A stretch of DNA of 64,000 nt. It comes from Kluyvera genomosp. 3 (GTDB taxonomy: Bacteria; Pseudomonadota; Gammaproteobacteria; Enterobacterales; Enterobacteriaceae). Position 1 is the stretch's first letter; each line of letters begins with the position of its first letter. Under the pieces are notes generated by a model. That model was not told the origin of the DNA. It saw only the letters and a program-made list of their open reading frames with translations, and did no database searches. Below are positions 31,485 through 41,611 of the stretch, piece after piece. Position numbers and translations under genes: made by a program. Location of the stretch: the NCBI GenBank assembly GCA_002211745.1, contig CP022114.1:3318645-3382644 (forward strand), in the 5' to 3' direction.

Positions 31485-32203
31485 TTGAATTTAAAAACGT
31501 CTCCAAGCACTTTGGTCAAACCCAGGTGCTGCACAACATCGACCTGAAGGTCAAACAGGGCGAAGTGGTCGTGATAATCGGGCCTTCCGGCTCGGGTAAA
31601 TCGACGCTGCTGCGCTGCATTAATAAACTCGAAGAGATAACCAGCGGCGACCTGATTGTCGATGGTCTCAAGGTAAACGACCCGAATGTTGACGAGCGCC
31701 TGATCCGTCAGGAAGCCGGTATGGTGTTCCAGCAGTTCTATCTGTTCCCACACCTGACGGCGCTGGAAAACGTGATGTTCGGGCCGCTCCGCGTTCGCGG
31801 TCTGAAAAAAGAGGCGGCGGAAAAGCTGGCCAAAGATCTGCTGGCCAAAGTGGGCCTGGCGGAACGCGCGCACCACTACCCTTCCGAGCTTTCCGGCGGC
31901 CAGCAGCAGCGCGTGGCGATTGCCCGAGCGCTGGCGGTGAAGCCGAAAATGATGCTGTTCGATGAACCAACCTCGGCGCTGGACCCGGAATTGCGCCACG
32001 AAGTGCTGAAAGTGATGCAGGATCTGGCGGAAGAAGGGATGACGATGGTGATTGTCACCCACGAAATCGGCTTTGCTGAGAAAGTCGCGTCTCGCCTGAT
32101 CTTTATTGATAAAGGCCGGATTGCCGAAGATGGCAATCCGCAGGATCTGGTGAAGAACCCACCAAGCCAGCGTCTGCAAGAGTTCCTGCAGCACGTCTCC
32201 TGA
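31481..32203 (+). CDS. glnQ: Glutamine ABC transporter ATPase GlnQ
   Basis: This is the ATPase of the glutamine importer, 240 residues. Walker A is GPSGSGKST, the signature LSGGQQQRV, Walker [13 protein letters not shown], and the switch histidine lies in [11 protein letters not shown]. The start is GTG at 31481, inside the end of glnP (GTGA overlap), so translation is coupled. The frame is intact and a strong terminator follows. Confidence 0.97.
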   Translation: MIEFKNVSKHFGQTQVLHNIDLKVKQGEVVVIIGPSGSGKSTLLRCINKLEEITSGDLIVDGLKVNDPNVDERLIRQEAGMVFQQFYLFPHLTALENVMFGPLRVRGLKKEAAEKLAKDLLAKVGLAERAHHYPSELSGGQQQRVAIARALAVKPKMMLFDEPTSALDPELRHEVLKVMQDLAEEGMTMVIVTHEIGFAEKVASRLIFIDKGRIAEDGNPQDLVKNPPSQRLQEFLQHVS

Positions 32204-32208
32204 TAAGC

Positions 32209-32242
32209 ACGCCGTTTATCCCTCGGGGTAAACGGCGTTTTC
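32209..32242 (+). terminator. Rho-independent terminator of glnHPQ
   Basis: ACGCCGTTTA, a loop containing CCCTCGGGG, and TAAACGGCGT followed by TTTT lie 6 bases after glnQ. It also abuts the 3' end of the convergent rlmF gene and can serve both. Confidence 0.85.
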
Positions 32243-32244
32243 TC

Positions 32245-33168
32245 TTAGCGTTTGCGCGCCAGGAAACGACGACGCTGCTCATCATCCATAAACGACCAGG
32301 CGATAAAGCGGCTCTGCTTCTGCCCTGAGCCATCTCTTTTTTCACCACTTTAACGGCCCCACGTCGGTTAACGCGCGATACAGCGGCGGCAGGTTTTCCC
32401 CTTTCGACACCAGCGACGTAAACCACATTACCTGACGGGCAAAGCCTTTACTCTCGGCGATCATCTGTTTGATAAAGGCCACTTCCCCGCCTTCACACCA
32501 CAGTTCCTGCTGCTGGCCGCCAAAGTTCAGCGCATCATCGCGCTCCTGTCCCAGATTACGGCGTTTGCGCTCACTGCCAGCGCGAGCCGCGGCGGCAGAA
32601 TCATGGAATGGCGGATTGCACAGCGTGGCATCGTATTGTTCGTTTTTATGGATCACGCCGTTGAACATCGCCGACGTATCTTTCTGGCGGCGCAGACGGA
32701 TCATCCGGTTCAACGAGGGGTTAGCGCTGAGAATGGCCTGTGCGCTGGCAAACGCCTGCGGGTGCGTTTCGCTGCCGGTAAAGCGCCAGCCATATTCATG
32801 CGCACCAATCAGCGGATAAATACAGTTTGCGCCAACGCCGATATCCAGAATATTTGCCCCTTCACCACGTTGCCGTTTTCATCGCTTAACAGGTCGCTCA
32901 GATGATGGATATAGTCCGCACGGCCTGGAACGGGTGGGCAGAGGAAGCCTTCCGGAATGTCCCACTCTTTTACCGCATAAAAATGCGCCAGCAAGGCTTT
33001 GTTCAGGGTCTTCACCGCCAGCGGATCGGCAAAATTAATGGTTTGCTCGCCAACCGGGTTTAGGGTAATAAAATCGCTCAGCGCGGGGCAGGCCTGACGC
33101 AGCGCGTCCAGGTCGTAACGGCTGTGATGACGGTTACGCGGGTGCAACCCCGGTTTTTGGGTACTCAT
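32245..33168 (-). CDS. rlmF: 23S rRNA m6A1618 methyltransferase RlmF (frame broken)
   Basis: RlmF methylates adenosine 1618 of 23S rRNA with SAM. The protein of about 308 residues begins [20 protein letters not shown] and has the catalytic NPPF motif in [11 protein letters not shown], with [14 protein letters not shown] before the SAM domain. The frame breaks near 32865 (restoring [16 protein letters not shown]) and near 32340 (restoring [12 protein letters not shown]), and probably near 32320, giving an end FLARKR at 32245. The ATG is at 33168 after AGGAG. It converges with glnQ. Confidence 0.92.
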
Positions 33169-33264
33169 GACTTTCTCCTGTCGTAATGCGGCGTAAGATA
33201 CCCGTTGACGACGATGCGGTAAATAAGGGAGTCTGAATAACTGCTTATTGATAACAGGTGCGCT

Positions 33265-33884
33265 ATGTATTTTTATCAACCTTCCCAGGGCCATGGGCTA
33301 CCACACGACCCGCTTAACGCCATCGTAGGGCCGCGACCGATTGGCTGGATTTCATCTGTCGATGCCGAAGGGCGACATAACCTGGCCCCTACAGCTTCTT
33401 TAACTGCTTTAACTATCACCCACCGATCATCGGTTTTGCCAGCAGCGGCTGGAAAGATAGCGTGCAGAATATCGTCGAGACCAAAGAATTTGTCTGGAAC
33501 CTGACGACCCGCAGCCTGGCGGTGGCGATGAATGAAACCTCTGCCACCCTGCCCCACGGTGATGATGAGTTTACCCGTGCCGGGCTCACCGCTGCCCCAG
33601 CCCAGATCGTCAACGCGCCGCGCGTCGCGGAAAGCCCGGTGAACTTTGAATGTCGGCTGTCGCAATGTATTCAGCTCACCGGTGCCGACGGCACCCCGGT
33701 GGATACCTGGCTGGTGCTTGGCGAGGTGGTTGGCATTCATATTGATGAGTCGCTGCTGGAAAACGGCATCTACCAGACCGCGCGAGCCCAGCCGGTGCTG
33801 CGCGCAGGCGGCCCTTCTGCCTACTACACCATTGACGAGAGTCATCGTTTTGATTTAATTCGCCCGGACGCTCGCCGCTCCTGA
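33265..33884 (+). CDS. Flavin reductase-like protein (frame broken)
   Basis: This protein of about 206 residues looks like a flavin reductase-like domain protein (FMN-binding split barrel): it opens with [20 protein letters not shown], a sequence type that binds FMN in this family, and continues after repair with [19 protein letters not shown]. One base lost near 33386 explains the break. Such proteins reduce FMN or act as flavin-dependent oxidoreductases; the substrate here is unknown. It is not at this locus in K-12 as I recall. It is transcribed away from rlmF and ends in a terminator. Confidence 0.82.
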
Positions 33885-33893
33885 TGAAAAACA

Positions 33894-33915
33894 GCCACCC
33901 GGTGGCAGTTTTTTT
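33894..33915 (+). terminator. Terminator after flavin reductase-like gene
   Basis: GCCACC-C-GGTGGC followed by AG and seven T lies 10 bases beyond the stop at 33884, a compact intrinsic terminator. Confidence 0.82.
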
Positions 33916-33968
33916 CCATCAACGACCTACAATTAAGGTATTCCCTGTTGCCATCAGGAGGGGATACC

Positions 33969-34217
33969 ATGAACACCTTTCATCGCTTTTCTCTCGCCCT
34001 GCTACTCGCTACGACAACCGCCTGCGCCCAGCCCACACCGCCTCCTGGCGTGCCGTTTCGCCCGGTCGGTACCGTGACGGCCAGCGGCGCCAGCAACCTT
34101 GACGATCTTCAGCAGCAGCTTGCCAGCAAAGCGCACAAAGCCGGCGCGATAGCCTTTGTGGTCGACGTTGCCGGTGGAAAAAACAAGCTGTTTGGTTCGG
34201 CAACGCTGTATGAGTGA
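33969..34217 (+). CDS. DUF1471 (YhcN/BhsA-type) periplasmic protein, McbA-like
   Basis: This small protein of 82 residues has a signal peptide (MNTFHRFSLALLLATTTACA) and one DUF1471 domain: GTVTASGASNLDDLQQQLAS, then the glycine-containing end NKLFGSATLYE. The family (YhcN, BhsA, McbA, YbiJ) is periplasmic and stress-induced, linked to biofilm and acid or peroxide responses. By position next to fiu it corresponds to mcbA of E. coli, although the proline-rich start differs. A cysteine at the cleavage site (TACAQ) could indicate a lipoprotein instead. Confidence 0.8.
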   Translation: MNTFHRFSLALLLATTTACAQPTPPPGVPFRPVGTVTASGASNLDDLQQQLASKAHKAGAIAFVVDVAGGKNKLFGSATLYE

Positions 34218-34323
34218 GCGGTAATCTCCCTCAGAAACGTAATCTTTATGTATAAAAAATGAAGAAACTGTAAACCAGTGTATTTATTTTTAAGCCAATG
34301 AGTGATAAAAAATACGCCGATTT

Positions 34324-34348
34324 GATAATGATTATCACAATCATTATC
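34324..34348. promoter_or_regulatory. Fur box before fiu
   Basis: GATAATGATTATC followed by ACAATCATTATC matches the Fur consensus GATAATGATAATCATTATC in overlapping half-sites. It lies about 105 bases before the fiu start and implies iron-repressed transcription of fiu-ybiX. Confidence 0.88.
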
Positions 34349-34451
34349 AACATCATTTAATAAAAGAAATCACCTGCAGTGGCAAAAGGGACGAAACACG
34401 CCCGATTGTCATTTTTAAATGGCTTTTTAAAATTATAAGACGCTCATTGAT

Positions 34452-36732
34452 ATGGAAAAAAATCGCACCATCCCGTTCAGCAGCTTTAGTTCTCTCACCT
34501 TCTTTACCGGTCTTTGTCTCGGCCTGACACCTGCCGCCCAGGCCGATGAGGGCCAAGAAAAAAGCACCGGCGATACGCTGGTTGTGGAAGCGCAGGCTCC
34601 TTCACTGTATGCCCCAACCCAGTCGGCCGACCCCAAATTTAGTCGCCCGATTGCCGATACCACGCGTACCGTGACCGTCATTTCCGAGCAGGTCCTCAAA
34701 GATCAGGGGGCCACCAACCTGACCGACGCACTGAAAAACGTGCCGGGCGTTGGCGCCTTCTTTGCCGGGGAAAACGGGAGCTCATCGACGGGTGATACCA
34801 TCTATATGCGTGGTGCCGATACCTCGAATAGCATCTATATCGATGGCATCCGCGATATTGGCAGCGTAACCCGCGATACGTTCAATACCGAGCAGGTCGA
34901 GGTGATCAAGGGGCCGTCGGGATCCGACTATGGTCGCAGCGCGCCAACGGGATCGATCAACATGATCAGCAAGCAGCCGCGCCTGGATTCAGGCATTGAT
35001 GCCTCCGCCAGTGTAGGTAGCGCATGGTATCGACGCGGTACGCTGGATCTCAACGAAGCGATCGGTGAAACCAGCGCGGTGCGTTTAAACCTGATGGGTG
35101 AAAAAACGCATGATGCCGGGCGTGATAACGTGAAAAACGAGCGCTACGGCATTGCCCCTCCATCGCGTTTGGCCTGGGTACCGAGAATCGTCTGTACCTC
35201 AACTATCTGCACGTCACCCAGAATAATACTCCGGATGGCGGCGTACCTACCGTGGGCTGCCGGGCTACTCCGCACCCAACGCCGCGACCTCCGCGCTGAA
35301 CAGTTCCGGCAAAGTCGATACCCACAATTTCTACGGCACCCAGTCCGACTACGACGACTCCACCACCGATACGGTGACGATGCGCTTCGAGCATGATTTT
35401 AACGACACCACCACTGTCCGCAACACCACCCGCTGGTCGCAGATCAAGCAAGATTACATGATGACGGCGATAATGGGCGGTGCGAGCAATATTGGCCGAC
35501 CGGACCCGAGTAACGTGAATACCTGGACCTGGACGCGCAACATCAATACCAAAGATGTCAGCAACAAGATCCTCACTAACCAGACCAACCTGACCTCGAA
35601 GTTCTACACCAGCGCCGTTGGCCACGATATCAGCACCGGCGTGGAATTTACCCACGAGCAGCAAACCAACTACGGCGTGTACCCGTTTACCGCGCCGCCG
35701 GTAAATCTGTATCACCCGGATAGCAGCGTTTCGTTAGGCAGCCTGCAACGCAGCGGAGCGAATTCAAACGGCCAAACCGATACCTTCGGGATTTACGCCT
35801 TCGATACGCTACAAATTACCCGCGATTTCGAACTCAACGGCGGTATTCGTCTGGATAGCTATCATACCGAGTACGACAGCGCATCGCTGTGCGGCGGCAC
35901 CGGGCGCGGCGCCATCGCCTGCCCGGCAGGCGTCATCAAAAATACCCCGGTCACCACCGTGGATGCTGCCAAGTCGGGCAACCTGGTTAACTGGAAGGCC
36001 GGCGCGCTATACCACCTGACGCAGAACGGCAACGTTTACGTCAACTATGCCATCTCCCAGCAGCCTCCTGGCGGCAGCAACTTTGCGCTGGCGGCGGGCG
36101 GCTCCGGCAGCAGCGCCAACCGTACCGACTTCAAACCGCAGAAGGCGAAAACCAGCGAAGCGGGGACCAAATGGGAAGTGCTGGATAAGCGTCTGCTGCT
36201 GTCCGCCGCCGTTTTCCGCACCGACATTGAAAACGATGTCGAAGCGAACGATGACGGCACTTACTCCCAGTACGGTACCAAGCGTGTAGAGGGCTACGAG
36301 CTGTCCGTTGCGGGCAACATTACCCCGGAATGGCAGGTCATTGGCGGCTTTACCCAACAGCGCGCGACGGTGCGTAACGGTGCCGACGTGGCGCAGGATC
36401 AAAGCGATTCTCTGCCCTACACGCCGGAACATGCCTTTACATTGTGGAGCCAATACCAGGCGACCGACGCCCTGTCCATTGGCGCGGGCGCACGCTATAT
36501 CGGCAGTATGCATCGCGGCAAAGATGGCGCAGTGGGTACACCAGACTCCACCGACAGCTACTGGGTCGCCGACGCCAAACTGGGCTACCGCGTCAATCGC
36601 AATCTGGACCTGCAACTGAACGTTTATAACCTGTTCGATACCGATTATGTTGCCTCTATTAACAAGAGCGGCTATCGCTATCATCCGGGTGAACCGCGCA
36701 CCTTCGTGTTAACGGCAAACGTTCACTTCTAA
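34452..36732 (+). CDS. fiu: TonB-dependent catecholate siderophore receptor Fiu (frame broken)
   Basis: Fiu is a TonB-dependent outer-membrane receptor for monomeric catechols such as dihydroxybenzoate compounds, about 760 residues. It has a signal peptide, the TonB box near DTLVVEAQ, a plug domain with YMRGADTSNSIYIDGIRD and EVIKGPSGSDYGR, and a barrel ending in FVLTANVHF, with the C-terminal aromatic typical of these receptors. The frame breaks near 35158 (restoring SIAFGLGTENRLYLNYLHV) and near 35250 (restoring GGVPTVGLPGYSAPNAA). The ATG is at 34452. ybiX follows. Confidence 0.94.
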
Positions 36733-36778
36733 GTGATTGTGTGGGGCGAAAGCCCCACTTTTTTCAGGAGACACTGCC

Positions 36779-37456
36779 ATGATGTATCGAATTCCCGGCG
36801 TGCTGAGCGCGGACGAGGTACGCGATCTGGTCGCGGAACTCAACCAGGCGCAATGGGTCGACGGCCGAGCCACCGTCGGGGCGCAAGGTGCCCAGGTGAA
36901 GAACAATCAACAGGTTGATACACGCAGCGAACGCTACATGGCGCTACAGGCCCGCGTGCTGGAAGCGGTGAATCGTCACTCGCTGTTTTTTGCCGCCGCG
37001 CTGCCAAAAACCCTTTCCAGCCCGCTTTTCAACCGTTATCAGCAGCAGGAGACCTATGGCTTTCATGTGGATGGCGCTGTACGCCAGCATCCTCATAGCG
37101 GCTGGATGCGTACCGACCTGTCGGCCACCTTGTTTCTGTCTGACCCGGAAAGTTACGACGGCGGCGAACTGACCATTAACGACACCTACGGACAGCACAC
37201 GGTCAAACTCCCGGCGGGCGACCTGGTGCTCTACCCTTCCAGTAGCCTGCATTGCGTCACGCCGGTGACGCGCGGCGTTCGGGTGGCGTCATTTATGTGG
37301 ATTCAGTCGATGGTCCGCGATGATAAACGTCGCGCGATGCTGTTTGAACTCGACCGGAATATCCAGTCGCTCAACAGTCGGCACGGTGAGTCGGAGGAGG
37401 CGCTTTCGCTGCTCAATCTCTACCACAACCTGCTGCGCGAATGGTCTGAGATCTGA
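36779..37456 (+). CDS. ybiX: Fe(II)/2-oxoglutarate-dependent PKHD-type hydroxylase YbiX
   Basis: This is a 225-residue member of the PiuC/YbiX PKHD-hydroxylase group. The metal site is visible as [10 protein letters not shown] (H-x-D) and the distal histidine in [13 protein letters not shown], with the 2-oxoglutarate arginine two turns later in RGVRVASF. It follows fiu by 46 bases and shares its iron control, suggesting a role in siderophore or iron handling. The ATG at 36779 follows CAGGAG. The frame is intact. Confidence 0.94.
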   Translation: MMYRIPGVLSADEVRDLVAELNQAQWVDGRATVGAQGAQVKNNQQVDTRSERYMALQARVLEAVNRHSLFFAAALPKTLSSPLFNRYQQQETYGFHVDGAVRQHPHSGWMRTDLSATLFLSDPESYDGGELTINDTYGQHTVKLPAGDLVLYPSSSLHCVTPVTRGVRVASFMWIQSMVRDDKRRAMLFELDRNIQSLNSRHGESEEALSLLNLYHNLLREWSEI

Positions 37457-37915
37457 AACTCGCCAATATTTCTCAAAATATATGAAGAAGATGGGCGCTT
37501 AAAAACTGACGAAACGGCAGCGCCTGCCGCTTCGCCAGCGCCCCACAAAAAGACAATATAAAAACTTACAGTGAAAACAATTATCAGGATATAATATTAA
37601 TCAAACGCTAAATAAACAGGTTTTATTACAAATCCATACCGCAACATACAGAGCAATCGATTATCTTTACGAGTACACTTTTTGGCAAAAAAAGTAGCAA
37701 ATCGTGCCTTCGTTGCTCTGTCTTTCGGTTGATTCACGCCAAACGCATTCATATCGTGAATATTTTATTAATAATCAATAAATTAATAATCATTCAATTT
37801 TTTTGATTATGGTCATCAATTCTCTTCGATTTATTCCACCAAATAAAAACGTGATACTTATCACATCGACGAAGACATCGTCCCCGAACGGAACAACCTG
37901 CGAGAGATTAATATT
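37457..37915. other. ybiX-ybiJ intergenic region
   Basis: These 459 bases are mostly AT-rich. I see no open reading frame of note; the ybiI gene found here in E. coli is not present. A short GC-rich stretch (GGCAGCGCCTGCCGCTTCG) follows ybiX and may terminate its transcript. The last 150 bases hold the ybiJ promoter. Confidence 0.55.
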
Positions 37916-38176
37916 ATGAAAAACGTTAAATATGCTGTTGCTGCTATCGCCCTGTCTGCCCTGTCTTTTGGTGCTTTCGCTGCCCAACCAGTAACTCAGG
38001 CACAGGCTCAGAAAATGAATGAAATGGGTACCGTGTCCGTTGACGGCGCGACGACTCTGGATGGTATGGAAGCTCAGCTGGCGCAGAAAGCTGCCGCAGC
38101 GGGCGCTACCGGTTATGCCATCACCTCTGCTAACACCAACAACAAAGTTAGCGGTACTGCGGTTATCTACAAATAA
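37916..38176 (+). CDS. ybiJ: DUF1471 family periplasmic protein YbiJ
   Basis: This 86-residue secreted protein has a signal peptide ending GAFA before AQPVTQAQAQ and one DUF1471 domain ending KVSGTAVIYK. It matches E. coli YbiJ in length and both ends. The family is stress-inducible and periplasmic; no molecular function is established. The ATG at 37916 begins MKNVKYAVAAIAL. The frame is intact. It is a second DUF1471 gene in this window, 3.7 kb from the McbA-like one. Confidence 0.93.
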   Translation: MKNVKYAVAAIALSALSFGAFAAQPVTQAQAQKMNEMGTVSVDGATTLDGMEAQLAQKAAAAGATGYAITSANTNNKVSGTAVIYK

Positions 38177-38255
38177 TCGCCACCCTCTGTTATACCCGTG
38201 AGCTGACCTCTCGCGGGTGCTCCAACCCTCATTGAACTTGTTGATACCCTTTTTT

Positions 38256-38283
38256 GCCCGGCTGCCACGCCGGGCTTTTTTTT
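38256..38283 (+). terminator. Rho-independent terminator of ybiJ
   Basis: GCCCGGC, a six-base loop and GCCGGGC followed by nine T make a strong intrinsic terminator about 80 bases after ybiJ. Confidence 0.88.
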
Positions 38284-38357
38284 GTCCGGGATTCAGCAAA
38301 GAAAAACCCGGGTCGCTTACGCTTGCCCGGGCTACGAGAGTATTGGCTGGATGAGGA

Positions 38358-39326
38358 TTAATACGCCTGCGCGACGCGGGCCAAACCGGCTTCGAGGGAG
38401 CTCACTTCACCGGTCGCCAGCAGGCAGCAGGCCATCTGAATCTTCAGCGATTGCGGTACTGGCTCGACACCCGCCACGCAGCGTTCAATCCACTGCGCGG
38501 TCGTTTGCGGATCTTTTGCCGTTGGCAGCGCCACCGGCGCATCCGCCTGCTCGCTCTGACGCTCGTTCACCACCCGCGCGCCCGCGGCGTCTATCAGGGT
38601 AATCTGAGGACAGCGCAGTGGATTCGCGTACACTTCGCCTTCCGTGCCATGCATCAGTAGACTACGCCCGCCAATATCACTGAAGAACTTCGCCACTTTC
38701 CCCACATATTCCGGATGCGAAACGCTGGACAAGCGCAGCGCCGCATCCTCAGCGAACGGCGTTGCCAGCTTGGCCAGCGTATGCGCGCTGTTGCGCACGC
38801 CAAGCTGCCAGCGCAGGTTCAACTGACGCTCCAGCGGCGGGCAGAGTGCGCCGACAGGAATATAAACGGGCTGATGGCCGTCAAGCTTCGCCTGCGCCTG
38901 GCCGGCGTAACGGGTAGGTTCAACGCCCATTAGCTCAAAAATAGTTTCGGTGATCACGCGGGTAGGATCTTCACTGACCCCATGCACCACCACCGGAAAG
39001 CCCAGCTTATGCAGCAACATCGCCAGCAGCGGCGTCAGGTTGGCCTGCTTGCGCGCGCCGTTATAACTCGGGATCACAATCGGCATCGGTTTACCCACTG
39101 GCGGGGTCAAACGCATCGTTTTCTGCTGCATCGCTTCATAGAAGCCGAGCATCTCCGCCTCACCTTCCCCCTTAATGCGCATCGACAGCAGAATGGCGCC
39201 CATTTCCAGATCCGCAACGTCACCATCAAGCATTCGGGTGTACAGGCCGCGCGCGGTATCCTGATCCAGGTCGCGCGCATGATTTTTACCACGACCGATT
39301 TCTTTGATGATTTTGCGATAATCCAT
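38358..39326 (-). CDS. ybiB: YbiB, TrpD2-type nucleic-acid-binding protein
   Basis: YbiB is structurally like anthranilate phosphoribosyltransferase (TrpD2 group) but binds nucleic acid and has no known phosphoribosyltransferase role. The intact 322-residue protein begins MDYRKIIKEIGRGKNHARDL and contains MPIVIPSYNGARKQANLTPL and MHGTEGEVYANP. In E. coli it lies in the LexA-linked dinG region. It is transcribed in the same direction as dinG, which ends 52 bases upstream. Confidence 0.93.
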   Translation of the reverse strand: MDYRKIIKEIGRGKNHARDLDQDTARGLYTRMLDGDVADLEMGAILLSMRIKGEGEAEMLGFYEAMQQKTMRLTPPVGKPMPIVIPSYNGARKQANLTPLLAMLLHKLGFPVVVHGVSEDPTRVITETIFELMGVEPTRYAGQAQAKLDGHQPVYIPVGALCPPLERQLNLRWQLGVRNSAHTLAKLATPFAEDAALRLSSVSHPEYVGKVAKFFSDIGGRSLLMHGTEGEVYANPLRCPQITLIDAAGARVVNERQSEQADAPVALPTAKDPQTTAQWIERCVAGVEPVPQSLKIQMACCLLATGEVSSLEAGLARVAQAY

Positions 39327-39378
39327 TTTCTGCTCCTTTGCTCGTCGTTGTGCGCAACGCCATCCGGCCTACACCGGG

Positions 39379-41515
39379 CTACCTTTTTTTACGGCGTGAG
39401 GGTTTCGCTTTCTGTTTTACTTCCGGCACTTCCGGACGTTCAATCGGGAAAACCGGTAACGCATCCAGTAAACGCTTACCGTAGTTTTTGGTCAACAACC
39501 GCTTATCGTAGATGATCACTTCGCCCCAACAGCCGTGGCTACGAATTAATCGCCCCACCTGCTGAATCAGGTTAAATGACGCGCTTGGCAGGCTTTGCAC
39601 CTCAAAGGGATAGCGATTGAGGCTTTTAAGCCATTCCCCTCGGTGATGACCACCGGGCTGTCGATGGGCGGAAAAGCGATTTTGTGGATGTGCACCTGGC
39701 TTAGCAACTCGCCTTTTAAATCCAGCCCCTCGGCAAAAGATTGTAGCCCAACCAACACGCTGCGCTCGCCGCTCTCCACGCGCTTGCGATGTAGCTCCAC
39801 CAGCCGATAGCGCGGCTGATCGCCCTGCACCAGCAGCATTAGCCGCAGGTCGGTCACGTGCTCAAGGAAGCGCTGCATCGCCCGCCCGCTGGCAAACAGC
39901 ACCAGCATGCCATGATGCTTCTTACTCTCAACCTGCTCGCGGAAATAGGCCGCCATTTCGGCAATATGCTGCTCTTCGTTTTCCATCAGCGGCTCGTAGC
40001 GCATCTGCGGGATCACGATTTTTCCCTGTTCGACGTGGTTAAACGGCGAGTCCAGCGCCACAAAGCGGTCGCCCGCTTTCTCTTTCAACCCGCTCATTTC
40101 CTGTAACCGCGAGAAGCTGTTCAGTGAGCGCAATGTGGCCGACGTCACCACAATATGCGGCACGCTGCGCCACAGCAAACGCTCAAGCTGGTCGCTCACG
40201 CGAATGCCGACGCAGTGGAACCAGACGTGCATCTGCCCATCGCGTACGTCGCGGGTCGCCCACTTGGTGACCGGCGCGCCCGACGCCTGCGAAAGCGACG
40301 CCAGCCGCCACAGTTTGCTCTGGGACTCAAACATGCCCAGCGCGCGATTCATCTGCAAGATAACCCGGTGCAGACGCACAATATCGTGGCTGCCGGTTTT
40401 CTCGCTGAGATCGTTTAAGAATAGCTCCGCCAGCCCGCGCAGCATTTCGGTGAGTTTGGCCAGACGCTGGCATATCTCCATCACTTCATCGGGCAACTCG
40501 CCCATCGGGAAGCGGTGTTCGGCTTCCTGAGTTGCAGGGAGATACAGATTAAGAATGTTATTCAGTGAAGCAATCAGCTCGTACAGCTCTTCGCAGTGCG
40601 CAGTCAGCCGTTCCGGCAACGCCAGCGGCGGCGTGGTTTTCGGGCGGAACTGCTCCATGCATGTCGCCACCAGCTTGCTGAACAGATCGAGCTGTAGCCG
40701 ATACCACGGCGCAGTAATTTCGGCGCTCATCTCCAGCGCATCGCGCGCCACGTCCGGCAGGTGATGGCCTTCATCAAGCACCAGCAGCAGGTTTTTCGGT
40801 TCCGGCAGTACCGCTTCGCTCTCCATCGCCGCCATCACCAGCGCATGGTTAGCCACCACCACTTCGGCTTCCTGAATCTCGCGGCGCGCGACAAAAAAGG
40901 GGCATTCGCGGTAGTAATGACAGTTACGGTTCAGACAGCTGGCTTTATCCGTACTGAGCCGCCGCCACAGGTCGTCGTCAATGGCGATATCGGTATGATC
41001 GCGCAGACCGTCCCACTTATAGCCGTCGAGATCGCCCTTCAGCTTCGCGCAACGCTTCTGTTCTTCCTGGTTGCTCGGCGTCAGCTCATCATCAAGGAAC
41101 GCGAGCAGATCCTGCTGGTTCGGTTCGCTGCTGGCCAGCGCCGCAAGGTTACGCGGGCAGACGTAGCGGCCACGACCAAAGGCGGCGGTAAAACGCAGAT
41201 CGGGGATGATTTTGCGCAGCAGCGGCAGATCTTTACTGTAGATCTGATCCTGCAGCGCCACGTTGGCGGTGCTGACCACCAGCGTTTTTTGTTCTTCACG
41301 GGCAATCGCAATACCGGGAATCAGATAGGACAAGGTTTTCCCGACGCCGGTCGGCGCTTCAATCGCCAGATGGCGCCCCTCTTCCCCAGCCAGCGTTTTG
41401 GCGACGTCCGCAATCATCTGCCGCTGCGGCGCGCGGGGATAAAGTCGGGGATCTGTTCCTGAAGCGCCTTGTACCAGGCGGCGATTTGCGCTTTCAGCGC
41501 GGCGGTCAAAGCCAT
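39379..41515 (-). CDS. dinG: ATP-dependent DNA helicase DinG (frame broken)
   Basis: DinG is an SF2 5'-to-3' helicase of the XPD group that resolves R-loops and D-loops and is part of the SOS regulon. Walker A is APTGVGKT, the DEAH-type box is DEGHH, and the four iron-sulfur cysteines are in RYVCPRN and CLNRNCHYYRECPF. VGRLIRSHG is helicase motif VI. The ATG at 41515 gives MALTAALKAQIAAW. The frame breaks near 41440 (one C restores IPDFIPRAPQRQM) and near 39625 (restoring GEWLKSLNRYPFEVQSLPSA). Length is about 713 residues. Confidence 0.94.
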
Positions 41516-41575
41516 GAGAAAACCTGAGATACTGTATAAACAGCCACTATTGTGGCATTTTCTGTACGCCGTCGC

Positions 41576-41605
41576 AAAAAAGAAAGCCCGGCTTTCGGCC
41601 GGGCT
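41576..41605 (-). terminator. Rho-independent terminator of rhlE
   Basis: On the minus strand AGCCCGGCC, GAAA, GCCGGGCT followed by TTCTTTTTT forms a strong terminator right after the rhlE stop at 41612. Confidence 0.85.
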
Positions 41606-41611
41606 CGCAAT

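Noticed and set aside
33969-38176. The two DUF1471 genes as a recent duplication
   Set aside because: They differ in signal peptide, N-terminal segment and most domain residues, so they look like separate long-standing family members (McbA-like and YbiJ).
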